Positions 42,615-51,212 of a stretch of 64,000 nt of DNA are shown here, piece by piece (positions within the stretch are counted from its first letter, which is position 1; every line of letters starts with the position of its first letter). A program made the position numbers and the translations under genes. The notes below the pieces were generated by a model that did no database searches, had not been told where the DNA came from, and was given only the letters and a program-made list of their open reading frames with translations. Origin of the DNA: Croceibacterium sp. TMG7-5b_MA50 (GTDB lineage Bacteria; Pseudomonadota; Alphaproteobacteria; Sphingomonadales; Sphingomonadaceae); contig NZ_CP156082.1 of assembly GCF_039830145.1 (NCBI RefSeq), positions 2,436,001 to 2,500,000 of the forward strand, read 5' to 3'.

Positions 42615-45095
42615 TTGACCAACGGCAGCACTTTCCGGCTTTCCCTGCTTTCGGCGACCATCCTGGGCGGTACAGCCCTGGCGCTGCCGGCCGCTGCGCA
42701 GAGCACGGGCGCAAGCGATCCAACCCGGCAGGAGCCGGCAGGCACCCAGATCGCCGCGGCGGACGACAACGCCATTATCGTGACGGCGACCCGCCGCGCG
42801 ACCACGCTGCTCGACACCCCGATCAACATCACCGCATTGTCGGGCGACACACTGGCGCAGCAGCGCGTGGACGACGTGCGCGACATCGCCGATTTCACCC
42901 CGGGCCTGACCATCCCCGACACCGGCCCGCGCAGCACCGGCTCGATCGTCCTTCGTGGCCTGAACGCGGGCGACACCAGCGACACCGGCTCGGGCTATGA
43001 CAATGCGCTCGGCATCTACCTGGGCGAAGTGCCGCTGTATTACGACTTCAAGCTGCTCGACATCGATCGGGTGGAGGTGCTGCTGGGGCCGCAGGGCACG
43101 CTGTATGGCCTCGGCACGCTGGCGGGTGCGATCCGCTACATCCCCAAGCTGCCCGATGCCGACGAGTTCCAGGCGGAGGTGCATGGCCGCGTCTATGCCA
43201 AGGCGCATAGCGAGGATGCCGGCGTCCAGGCCGATGCGGTGATCAACATCCCCATCGTCACCGATCACGTCGCCTTCCGCAGCGTGAACGGCTATTACTT
43301 CGACCCCGGCTTCATCGACTATCCGCTGCTGCTGCAGACGCCCGGCGTCTCAATCGCGCAGCCTGGTGGGCCGGACGGCTTCTTCACGGACGAGGCGTAT
43401 GCCGCTAATCTCCGGCGCGAGAACGACCTCAATTACGAACGCACCTACACCAGCCGCAACCAGCTGCTGCTGCAGACCGGGCCGAACTTCCGCGCGATCG
43501 TCACCTATGCCTACCAGCAGACGGAGACGGAGGGCGTGCAGGCGAACCATGCCGGCGTGCTGAACACCGGCCGGTACGAAAGCGCCGCCCGCTACACCGA
43601 ACCGGCAGAGCGTCATGCCCACCTTGCCGCGCTGGAGCTGAACATCAGCGTCGGCGATATCTTCGATATCGTGTCGAGCACCGGCTACACCGAGGTGAAG
43701 ACCGAAGCGCAGGGCGACGTGACCGACCTGCTGCTCGACCTCGACTACGATTACGAGGCGTTCCCGGCCTTCTCCGGCTTCAACTACAACCGCACGAAGC
43801 GCGAGCAGGTGAACCAGGAGGTGCGGTTCGTCTCCACCCATGGCGGCCCGCTCAGCTGGGTGATCGGCGGCTTCTACAACGAACAGAAGCTCGACAGCTA
43901 TGGGTTCGAGAGCACGCCCGGCCTGTCCGACTTCTACGGGGTGCCCAACAACCCGGACGATCTAGAATATATCAGCTACATCCGCAGCAAGATCGAGGAA
44001 AAGGCGGTCTTCGGCGAGGCGACGCTGAACATCACCGATGAATGGCAGGTCACCGGCGGCCTGCGCTATTTCGACTACACGTCGGAGATCACCGGCGCGC
44101 TCAGCCTGCCGCTGCTGGGCGATCCGACCGACGTCTATTCGCAGGAGCCGGCGGGCGGCGTCGGCGGCGAGGATGGCGTGGTGTGGAAGTTCAACACCTC
44201 CTACCGCTTCGCGCCCGACTTCATGGCCTATGCCACCTACAGCAAGGGCTATCGCATCGGTGGGCCGAACCGTGTGGCGCCGTGCCCCGACCCGGTGCCG
44301 GAAGATCAGCAGAACGCCTGCGCGCTGCCCAACGAACAGCAATACGGGCCGGACACGACCAAGAACCTGGAGATCGGCATCCGCGCCGGCCTGTTCGACC
44401 GTCGCCTGAACATCAGCGCCAACGTGTTCAACATCGACTGGGAGGGTATCCAGGTCGCCAGCGCCACCTTCTACGGCGTGACCGGCATCACGGTGAACGG
44501 CGGCAAGGCGCGCAGCCGCGGGTTCGAGGCGACGTTCAACGCGCAGCCGATCCCGCCGCTGTCGATCGCGGGCAGCTATTCCTTCACCGATGCGGAGCTG
44601 CGGTCGGACGTGCCGGACCTGATCGCGGTGCGCACGATCCCGGGCTATTACGGTCCGTACCGGTCGCGCACCCGGCCCGATCTGCCGACCAAGTTCAGCC
44701 AGCTCGATGCGCTGAAGGGTGACCGGCTGCCCGGTTCGGCACGCCACACCGCCAGCCTCGGCGCGACCTACACGCATGACCTCAACGACGATGCGGAGCT
44801 GATCGCCAACTGGACCGCGACCTATCGCGGCGAGGTGGTGACCCGGCTCGGCGGGGCGCGCACCTCCGGCGAGGTGTTGCCGGATTACCTGACGCACCGG
44901 GCATCGCTGACCTACGCGACCGATCGGTTCGACCTGACGCTGTGGGCCAACAACATCTTCGACAAGTATGCCGTGACCTCCATCGGCAACGACCTGTCGC
45001 GGGTTGGCGTCAATGACGGGCAGGCCGTCCGCTTCTACAGCCGGGCGGTGCTGAACCCGCGGACCGTGGGCCTGGAAGCGCGCATCCGCATGTAG
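42615..45095 (+). CDS. TonB-dependent outer-membrane receptor, substrate unknown
   Basis: An 826-residue receptor read from TTG 42615, preceded by AGGGG. The signal peptide ends near LPAAAQ. IIVTATRR is a TonB-box-like sequence. The plug contains TPINITALSGDTLAQQRVDDVRDIADFTPGLTIP and VEVLLGPQGTLYGLGTLAGAIRYIPK. The barrel has an unusually acidic, aromatic insert (LLLDLDYDYEAFPAFSGFNYNRTK) and ends RTVGLEARIRM. It belongs to the broad sphingomonad receptor group in which substrate cannot be read from sequence. The nearby propeller, UrcA and sensor-kinase genes give only weak context. Confidence 0.83.
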   Translation: MTNGSTFRLSLLSATILGGTALALPAAAQSTGASDPTRQEPAGTQIAAADDNAIIVTATRRATTLLDTPINITALSGDTLAQQRVDDVRDIADFTPGLTIPDTGPRSTGSIVLRGLNAGDTSDTGSGYDNALGIYLGEVPLYYDFKLLDIDRVEVLLGPQGTLYGLGTLAGAIRYIPKLPDADEFQAEVHGRVYAKAHSEDAGVQADAVINIPIVTDHVAFRSVNGYYFDPGFIDYPLLLQTPGVSIAQPGGPDGFFTDEAYAANLRRENDLNYERTYTSRNQLLLQTGPNFRAIVTYAYQQTETEGVQANHAGVLNTGRYESAARYTEPAERHAHLAALELNISVGDIFDIVSSTGYTEVKTEAQGDVTDLLLDLDYDYEAFPAFSGFNYNRTKREQVNQEVRFVSTHGGPLSWVIGGFYNEQKLDSYGFESTPGLSDFYGVPNNPDDLEYISYIRSKIEEKAVFGEATLNITDEWQVTGGLRYFDYTSEITGALSLPLLGDPTDVYSQEPAGGVGGEDGVVWKFNTSYRFAPDFMAYATYSKGYRIGGPNRVAPCPDPVPEDQQNACALPNEQQYGPDTTKNLEIGIRAGLFDRRLNISANVFNIDWEGIQVASATFYGVTGITVNGGKARSRGFEATFNAQPIPPLSIAGSYSFTDAELRSDVPDLIAVRTIPGYYGPYRSRTRPDLPTKFSQLDALKGDRLPGSARHTASLGATYTHDLNDDAELIANWTATYRGEVVTRLGGARTSGEVLPDYLTHRASLTYATDRFDLTLWANNIFDKYAVTSIGNDLSRVGVNDGQAVRFYSRAVLNPRTVGLEARIRM

Positions 45096-45102
45096 TGCGT
45101 GC

Positions 45103-45133
45103 GATCCTCCCCATGCCCGGCATGGGGAGGATC
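45103..45133. repeat. perfect 15-bp-arm palindrome between convergent genes
   Basis: GATCCTCCCCATGCC, one C, and GGCATGGGGAGGATC form a perfect inverted repeat in the 40-bp gap between the receptor stop and the sulfotransferase stop. There is no T-run on either side. It probably acts as a bidirectional transcript end or is a member of a dispersed intergenic repeat. Confidence 0.7.
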
Positions 45134-45135
45134 AT

Positions 45136-46692
45136 CTACTCGGTACTGATCCCCGCCGCCTGCAGCAGGGCGCGGGCAGGCGCCAGCGCATCGGCCTGCA
45201 CCTGCCAGCGCCCGACCGCATCGGCATTCATCGGTCGGCGGACCTGCGCCGCGCTGGGGGTCGCCACGGCGGCGCTGTTGCGGTGGAAATGCAGGCACGC
45301 CTCGTCCCACGGCAGGCCGCAATGCGCCAGCAGCTGCCGGGTCTCGCCCTCCTGATCGGCGACAAGCCTTTCGTAATCCATTTCCAGCACGCGGCCGGGT
45401 AATTGCCGCTGCCAGAACCGCATCAGCCGGTCGAAGCGGATGTAGTACCGCGCCGTGTCCGCCAGATCGTAGGAATAGAAGTAATAGGGCGAGGTGCTGG
45501 CGAACAAGTGCTTGTAATTGCTCCATATCGTATCGAGCGGGTGGCGCCGCAGGCACACGATGCTGGCCCGTGGGAAGGCGCGGGCGATGAACCCGGTATA
45601 GAGCATATTGGCGGGCAGCTTGTCGGTGAACCGCTCCACCCCCGGCAACACATGCTGGCGCGCGCGCTGCAGATAGAGACGTGCGATGTCCGCCGGATCG
45701 GCCGCGACCGCCGCATGGACCGTAGCGGGATCGATGATGCGCCGCGACGGGGTGCCGGCCAACTGCTTCACCGCCAGCGGCATCGCCTGCAGCTCCCCGG
45801 CGGACGCGACCTGCGGGTGTGAGGACAGGATGCGATCGACCAAGGTGGTGCCGGTGCGCGGCATTCCGACAACGAAGACCGGCGCGGCATTTTCGTCGGA
45901 TGGCGGGCCGATCTCGGCGAATGCCTGCTCGATCGCGTCGAAGACCGCCGCGTCATCGGCGAAGTCATAGGCCAGCCGGGCGCGATGCGCGCCGTTTGCG
46001 GTGTCGAGGTGGTGGAATGCGGCCTGGTGCTCGCCCAGTTCCTCGCATTCCTTGGCAAGTGCGTAGCGGATGCGCAGCGCATCATCAGGCGCGGGGTCGG
46101 CCGCCACCACCGCCTCCAGCCGAGCGATGTGGTTGTGACCGGCGTCGTGACGGCGGAGGCCTGACAGCGCATAATGCGCCCGGCCATGGTCGGGCACGCG
46201 GGCGATCACCCCTTCGAACTGCTCGGCCGCCTCCGCCGCCTGCCCGACGAATCCCAGCGCCGCCGCCAGGTTGTAGCGGAACTCGGCATTGTCCGGCGCC
46301 GATGCCACCGCCTGTTCGAACAGGCACACTGCCGCGGCATGGTCGCCCAGCCGCACAAGCACGCAGCCGATCGTGTCGGCGGTAAGGGCGTCGGCCGGGC
46401 CTGCCGCCTCCGCCCGCGATGCCGCCTGACGCGCCTCCGCATCGCGGCGGGCGGCGATCAGCAGCCGCGCGTGCTGCGCCAGGTATTCGGCGGTTGGGGC
46501 GAGTGCCACCGCCTGCGCCAGCAGGGGCAGGGCCCGGCTGACCCGGCCTTCCGCCGCGTCCACGATGCCTTGCAGGAACAGCGCCTCTGCCGAACCGCCC
46601 AGTCGCGCGGCGATCCGGCGCACCGCCGCGTGATCGCCTGCGGCCAGCGCCGCGCGGCCCTGCGCGTGCAGGCCCGCCGGCGGATCGCTCAA
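45136..46692 (-). CDS. TPR-domain sulfotransferase family protein
   Basis: A 518-residue protein. Residues about 1-240 are TPR-like helices (AEALFLQGIVDAAEGRVSRALPLLAQAVAL; GDHAAAVCLFEQAVASAPDNAEFRYNLAAAL). From about 260 comes a sulfotransferase domain with the 5'-PSB loop FVVGMPRTGTTLVDRILSSHP, the 3'-PB region ASIVCLRRHPLDTIWSNYKHLF and MDYERLVADQEGE. It would transfer sulfate from PAPS to an unknown acceptor. The likely start is TTG 46692, overlapping the response-regulator stop (TTGA), so translation is coupled to the regulator; no better start is visible. Confidence 0.8.
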   Translation of the reverse strand: MSDPPAGLHAQGRAALAAGDHAAVRRIAARLGGSAEALFLQGIVDAAEGRVSRALPLLAQAVALAPTAEYLAQHARLLIAARRDAEARQAASRAEAAGPADALTADTIGCVLVRLGDHAAAVCLFEQAVASAPDNAEFRYNLAAALGFVGQAAEAAEQFEGVIARVPDHGRAHYALSGLRRHDAGHNHIARLEAVVAADPAPDDALRIRYALAKECEELGEHQAAFHHLDTANGAHRARLAYDFADDAAVFDAIEQAFAEIGPPSDENAAPVFVVGMPRTGTTLVDRILSSHPQVASAGELQAMPLAVKQLAGTPSRRIIDPATVHAAVAADPADIARLYLQRARQHVLPGVERFTDKLPANMLYTGFIARAFPRASIVCLRRHPLDTIWSNYKHLFASTSPYYFYSYDLADTARYYIRFDRLMRFWQRQLPGRVLEMDYERLVADQEGETRQLLAHCGLPWDEACLHFHRNSAAVATPSAAQVRRPMNADAVGRWQVQADALAPARALLQAAGISTE

Positions 46693-47615
46693 TGCACCAG
46701 GCTCAGCGTGCGGACCGCGGCGGCGGCGGCGGCGGCGCGGTTTTCCACCCCCATCTTCTCGAACACCTGCTCCAGATGCTTGTTCACCGTGCGGGGACTG
46801 ATGCCCAGGATTTCGCTGATCTCGCGGTTGGGCTTGCCGCGGCTGATCCACAGCAGCACCTCCGCCTCGCGCCGGGTCAGGCCGTGGCGGGCGGACAGGG
46901 CCTGCTCCTCCTCCGCCTCGCCAGTCTGGCTGATGCGGAACAGCCATTCGTTCGCGCCATTGCGGCCCAGCAGCATCAGGTCGACCCGCTCGCCCGCGAC
47001 TTCGACGCGCGCAGAGTTCGTGTCGCCCGGTTGTTCGGTCTGCAACCGGCGCAGCGTCTGCAGCAGACCGCCCGGCAGTTCGCGCGCATCGCGCCATTCG
47101 GCGAACAGGTCGGACAGCAGCGCGGCCGCCTTCGGCGTGGTCCACACGACCTCCCCCGCCGTGGTCAACGCCAGCACCGCGCGCCCGCTGCTGTCCAGCG
47201 CCACCTGGCTGCTGCGGGTGATGCGCGCATTGGCGAGGTGGACGCGCACCCGCGCCAGCAACTCGTCCACGACGACGGGCTTGGCCACGTAATCGACGCC
47301 GCCCGCGGCGAAGCCGTCGACGACATGCTCCGTCTCCGTCAGCCCGGTCATGAAGATGACGGGCACATGAGCCCAGCGTGGGTCGGCCTTGATCCGCCGG
47401 GTGGTCTCGAACCCGTCCAGCCCCGGCATCACCGCGTCCATCAGGATCAGGTCGGGGATGATATGTTCCAGCAGATCGAGTGCCGCCGCGCCGTCATTGG
47501 CGATCAGCACCGTATGATCGGCGCGTTCCAGCGTACTGGTCAGGAAGCTTAGTGATTCGGGCGTGTCGTCCACCACCAGCAGGGTCGGCCGCGGCTGGCC
47601 AGCGTCACTCGCCAT
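46689..47615 (-). CDS. LuxR-type response regulator
   Basis: A 308-residue regulator. The receiver domain has the acidic pair Asp16-Asp17, phosphoacceptor Asp60 (LILMDAVMPGLDGFE), MTGLTE and AKPVVVDE. A middle segment (about 140-230) resembles a PAS-like or effector region. A C-terminal LuxR helix-turn-helix follows (HGLTRREAEVLLWISRGKPNREISEILGISPRTVNKHLEQVFEKMGV, read in parts). It overlaps the kinase gene by 11 bp and the sulfotransferase by 4 bp. Likely targets are the divergent ABC/carboxylase operon and possibly the genes carrying the 18-bp motif. Confidence 0.9.
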   Translation of the reverse strand: MASDAGQPRPTLLVVDDTPESLSFLTSTLERADHTVLIANDGAAALDLLEHIIPDLILMDAVMPGLDGFETTRRIKADPRWAHVPVIFMTGLTETEHVVDGFAAGGVDYVAKPVVVDELLARVRVHLANARITRSSQVALDSSGRAVLALTTAGEVVWTTPKAAALLSDLFAEWRDARELPGGLLQTLRRLQTEQPGDTNSARVEVAGERVDLMLLGRNGANEWLFRISQTGEAEEEQALSARHGLTRREAEVLLWISRGKPNREISEILGISPRTVNKHLEQVFEKMGVENRAAAAAAAVRTLSLVH

Positions 47616-49080
47616 GGCCGTGCCCCTCCAGGATCTTCAGGTAACCTTTCAGATCGAAGCCGTCCGCATGCGCGCGCAGCCTGGCGGAGAGGGCCGCAGC
47701 GGCGGGGACGGCGTGCTCCAGCTCGTCCAGCTTGGGGCCGATCGCGCGGACATGGCCGATCCGGCCAAGATGCCGCAGTTCCGCAAGGAACGGCGCCGCC
47801 TCCACCATGGATCCGGGTGGGGCAAGCGCAGCCTGTTCCGGCCCGGCGCCCGTCGACGCCTCGGCGATCCAGTCGAGCCGCAATTGCGCCGCCAGTGCAT
47901 CCAGCAGCGCCTCCAGCTCCACCGGCTTCATCAGGAAGCCGTCATGCGCGCTGCCGCCATCGCCGCCGGCGGCGAATTCGTGGGCGTTGGCCGACACCAT
48001 CAGGATGCGCAGCCCCTCACCACCCTGGACCCGCAGCGTTTCCGCCACCTGCCAGCCGCGCATGTCGGGCAGGTGGATGTCGAGCAGCGCGATGTCCGGC
48101 CGGTACATCGCGGCTAGCGCGATGCCTTCCGCGCCGTTGCCCGCCGTGTGGACCGTGAAACCCAGCGGCACCAGCAGCGCCTGCAGCACCGCCAGTTGCG
48201 CGGGATCGTCATCCACCAGCAGCACGCTGCGGCGTGGGCCGGCATAGCCGGCGACGCGACGGCGGCGGGCGGTTTCGGGCGGCGCCTCCGCCGGTTCGGG
48301 CAGCAGCAGGCGCACGCGGAACGTGCTGCCTTCGCCCGGCGTGCTGCGGACGGTGATGTCGCCGCCCATGATCTGCACCAGCACGCGCGTGATCGCGAGG
48401 CCGAGGCCCGTGCCCGGCTGCGCATGCCGGTCGTTGATCGCACCCCGGTTGAACGGTTCGAAGATGCGGTCCTGATCTTCGGCCGCGATGCCGATGCCGC
48501 TGTCGCTGACCTCCACGTCGACCGTCTGGCTGCGATACCGGACATGGATCGCGGCATGGCCGCTGTCGGTATACTTCACCGCGTTGGACAGCAGGTTGAT
48601 CAGGATCTGGCGCAGCCGCTTCTCGTCCGTCCGTACGCAGGCGGGGATGCGGCCTTCGGTGGTGAAGCGGAATTCAAGCCCCTTCGCCTCCGCCTGCATG
48701 CGGAACATCTCCACCAGCTGGTCCAGCAAAGCGGGGAAGGGCACGAGGTCGCGGCTGAGCTTCAGCACGCCGCTTTCGATCCGGCTGATGTCGAGCAGGC
48801 CGTTGACAAGGTTGGTCAGATGCTCGGCCGAGCGACGGATCACGCGCGCCGCCTCCACCGGGGAGACGCCGGCATCGCGTTCCAGCAACTGGGCGTAGCC
48901 GTAAATGGCGTTGAGCGGGCTGCGGATCTCGTGGCTGACGCCCACCAGGTACCGGCTCTTGGCCTGGTTCGCCGCGACGGCGGCGTCGCGGGCGCGCTGC
49001 AATTGCGCGATCGTCCTGCCTTGCGCAGCAAGCTCCGCCTGCAGGTCGGCGAGCATGTCAGGCGCGTGCGCATCCGTCAT
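47605..49080 (-). CDS. hybrid histidine kinase without sensor domain
   Basis: A 491-residue cytoplasmic protein. A short coiled coil (residues 8-40) leads directly to HisKA with His50 in VGVSHEIRSPLNAIYGYAQLL. HATPase follows (NLLSNAVKYTDSGHAAIHV, DSGIGIAAEDQDRIFEPF, GTGLGLAI), then a receiver (LLVDDDPAQLAVL, DIALLDIHLPDMRGW, MKPVELE). A final 80-residue helical tail may be an Hpt-like or linker region, though I see no clear phosphotransfer His. No transmembrane or PAS sensor is present, so the signal must come via another protein or a cytoplasmic cue. ATG 49080 is the first Met before the coiled coil. Divergent from the importer operon. Confidence 0.88.
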   Translation of the reverse strand: MTDAHAPDMLADLQAELAAQGRTIAQLQRARDAAVAANQAKSRYLVGVSHEIRSPLNAIYGYAQLLERDAGVSPVEAARVIRRSAEHLTNLVNGLLDISRIESGVLKLSRDLVPFPALLDQLVEMFRMQAEAKGLEFRFTTEGRIPACVRTDEKRLRQILINLLSNAVKYTDSGHAAIHVRYRSQTVDVEVSDSGIGIAAEDQDRIFEPFNRGAINDRHAQPGTGLGLAITRVLVQIMGGDITVRSTPGEGSTFRVRLLLPEPAEAPPETARRRRVAGYAGPRRSVLLVDDDPAQLAVLQALLVPLGFTVHTAGNGAEGIALAAMYRPDIALLDIHLPDMRGWQVAETLRVQGGEGLRILMVSANAHEFAAGGDGGSAHDGFLMKPVELEALLDALAAQLRLDWIAEASTGAGPEQAALAPPGSMVEAAPFLAELRHLGRIGHVRAIGPKLDELEHAVPAAAALSARLRAHADGFDLKGYLKILEGHGHGE

Positions 49081-49217
49081 GGCCGCGGGGTCGCACCGGG
49101 CCAGGCGGGTCGCTCTGCTCCTGATCGGCGGGGGTCCGCCATGCGTCTCCTTTGTCAGCGGCCCGCGATGTGCGGGGCTTCCTGCGCATACAAGCCAGCA
49201 TGGCAGCCGCGCGGCAA

Positions 49218-49235
49218 GGTGGTCAAATGGCGTAT
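49218..49235. promoter_or_regulatory. 18-bp motif in the kinase/importer divergent promoter
   Basis: GGTGGTCAAATGGCGTAT lies 64 bp before the importer start codon and 138 bp before the kinase start. It is 16/18 identical to the element at 41804. CGTATTACG follows at once, a short inverted repeat. It could be the binding site of the LuxR-type regulator encoded alongside. Confidence 0.5.
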
Positions 49236-49298
49236 TACGAAATCCGTGGCGAGTAATAACGGTGTGTCCCAGTTCACGGCAGCGGGAAGCGGGGCTCA

Positions 49299-50384
49299 AT
49301 GCGTTTGGCGATCAACAGGTTTCGGATGACCGCCGGCTTGGCGCTGGCTCTGACGCTGACCGCCTGCGGCGGCGGCGCATCCGATCCGGCGGAGCCGCGC
49401 ACGGACTTCGCCATTGGCTGGTCGATCTATGCCGGGTGGATGCCATGGCCCTACGCCGAACAGACCGGCATCGTGAAGAAGTGGGCCGACAAGTACGGCA
49501 TCACCATCGATGTGGTGCAGGTCAACGATTACGTCGAATCGGTCAACCAGTACACCGCCGGCAAGCTGGACGGCGTAACCGTCGCCAGCATGGACGCGCT
49601 GACCATTCCTGCCGCCAGCGGCAAGGATACCAGTGCGATCATCATCGGCGACTATTCCAACGGCAATGATGGCGTGGTGTTGAAGGGGGCGGGCAACATC
49701 GCCGCCATCCGCGGCCGCACCGTGTATCTCGCGGAATTGTCGGTCTCCCATTATCTGCTGGCCCGCGGGCTGGAAAGCGCCGGGCTGGCGCTGACCGACG
49801 TGAAGACGGTCAACACGTCCGACGCCGACATCGTCAGCGCCTTTGCCAGCCCGCAGGCGAATGCGGCGGTGGCCTGGAACCCGCAGCTTTCTGAGATCGC
49901 CCGGATGCCCGGCGCCAGCGCGGTGTTCACCTCCGCGCAGATCCCGGGCGAGATCCTGGATCTGCTGGCGGTGGATACCGCTACGCTCGCCGCCAATCCG
50001 AACCTCGGCAAGGCGCTGGCCGGTATCTGGTACGAGACGATGGCGATCATGACCCGGCAGGACGCCACCGGGGCAGAGGCGCGCGCCGCCATGGCGAAGC
50101 TCGCCGGCACCACGCCCGAGGCGTTCGAGGCGCAGCTGAAGACCACCTACCTTTATGCGGAACCCGCCTCCGCCGTGCAGGCCGCCAGCGCACCCGAACT
50201 GGTGACGGCGATGACCCGCGTGCGCGATTTCAGCTATTCCAAGGGGCTGTTCGGCCCCGGCGCGCCATCGGCCGACACCGTGGGCATGGCGTTCCCCGGC
50301 AACCGCACGCTGGGCAATCCGCAGAACGTGAAGCTGCGCTTCGACGCCAGCTTCATGCAGATGGCGGCCGACGGCAAGCTGTAA
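49299..50384 (+). CDS. ABC transporter substrate-binding lipoprotein (urea/guanidine-type)
   Basis: A 361-residue binding protein with a lipoprotein signal (MTAGLALALTLTAC, lipidated Cys near residue 24). It belongs to the nitrate/taurine-like NMT1 fold family: FAIGWSIYAGWMPWPYAEQTGIVKKWADKYGI, VNQYTAGKLDGVTVASMDAL, GDYSNGNDGVVLK and ANAAVAWNPQ. Homologues in front of urea-carboxylase genes are labelled putative urea transport proteins. It opens a ten-kilobase operon through allophanate hydrolase. The ligand may be guanidine or another amidine instead of urea. A second in-frame ATG occurs at 49326. Confidence 0.83.
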   Translation: MRLAINRFRMTAGLALALTLTACGGGASDPAEPRTDFAIGWSIYAGWMPWPYAEQTGIVKKWADKYGITIDVVQVNDYVESVNQYTAGKLDGVTVASMDALTIPAASGKDTSAIIIGDYSNGNDGVVLKGAGNIAAIRGRTVYLAELSVSHYLLARGLESAGLALTDVKTVNTSDADIVSAFASPQANAAVAWNPQLSEIARMPGASAVFTSAQIPGEILDLLAVDTATLAANPNLGKALAGIWYETMAIMTRQDATGAEARAAMAKLAGTTPEAFEAQLKTTYLYAEPASAVQAASAPELVTAMTRVRDFSYSKGLFGPGAPSADTVGMAFPGNRTLGNPQNVKLRFDASFMQMAADGKL

Positions 50385-50396
50385 GGGGTACCCCGC

Positions 50397-51212
50397 GTGA
50401 GGCTCGTCAACCGCAGACCCACGCCGAAGGGCGGCCTGCTGCTGGGCGCGGTGCCGCTGCTGGTGCTGGCCGTGCTGTATGTCGTCGCCGCCGCGGCGCG
50501 CCATGCGGAGAATCCGGCGGACAAGATCCTGCCGACCTTCGGTATGATGGTGCAGGCGATGGGCACGCTGCTGGCGCAGCCCGATCCGTTGAGCGGCCGC
50601 CTGATCTTCTGGGCGGACACCTTCGCCAGCCTGCAGCGCCTGGGCCTCGGCCTCGGCATCGCCTCCCTCACCGCATTGCTGCTGGGCCTGGCGCTGGGCG
50701 TGCTGCCCCTGCTGCGTGCCAGCCTCGGCCCGGTGGTGACCACGGTGGCGGTGGTGCCGCCGGTGGCGCTGCTGCCTGTCCTGTTCATTGTCTTCGGCCT
50801 GGGGGAGACGGCGAAGGTCGCGCTGATCGTGATCGGCGTCGCCCCGTTCATGGTCCGCGATCTGGCGCTGCATGTCTCCGCCATTCCCGCCGAACAGATG
50901 CTGAAGGCGCAGACCTTGGGCGCGTCGAGCTGGCAATTGGCGCTGCGCCTGGCGTTGCCGATGGCGATGCCGCGCCTGATCGCGTCGCTGCGCCTCTCGC
51001 TCGGCCCGGCATGGGTGTACCTGATCGCGGCGGAGGCGGTCGCGTCCGACATCGGCCTTGGCTATCGCATCTTCCTGGTCCGCCGGTACCTGTCGATGGA
51101 CATCATCCTGCCCTACGTCGCGTGGATCTCCCTGCTGGCGATCGCCTGCGATCTCGCGCTGCTGTGGCTCAGCCGGTGGGCCTTCCCCTGGGCGCATGGG
51201 GCGAAAAGATGA
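50397..51212 (+). CDS. ABC transporter permease
   Basis: A 271-residue inner-membrane permease starting at GTG 50397 after AAGGGG. Six or so transmembrane helices and the EAA-type loop (AEQMLKAQTLGASSWQLALRLALPMAMPRLIASLRL, in parts) place it in the SsuC/TauC/NrtB group. It forms the channel with the ATPase encoded next, whose ATG overlaps its TGA. It sits 12 bp after the binding-protein gene. Confidence 0.9.
   Translation: MRLVNRRPTPKGGLLLGAVPLLVLAVLYVVAAAARHAENPADKILPTFGMMVQAMGTLLAQPDPLSGRLIFWADTFASLQRLGLGLGIASLTALLLGLALGVLPLLRASLGPVVTTVAVVPPVALLPVLFIVFGLGETAKVALIVIGVAPFMVRDLALHVSAIPAEQMLKAQTLGASSWQLALRLALPMAMPRLIASLRLSLGPAWVYLIAAEAVASDIGLGYRIFLVRRYLSMDIILPYVAWISLLAIACDLALLWLSRWAFPWAHGAKR

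Noticed and set aside
49081-49298. Guanidine riboswitch before the importer/carboxylase operon
   Set aside because: I looked for ykkC-like conserved blocks and paired ACGR-loop hairpins and saw neither. A covariance-model search would be decisive.
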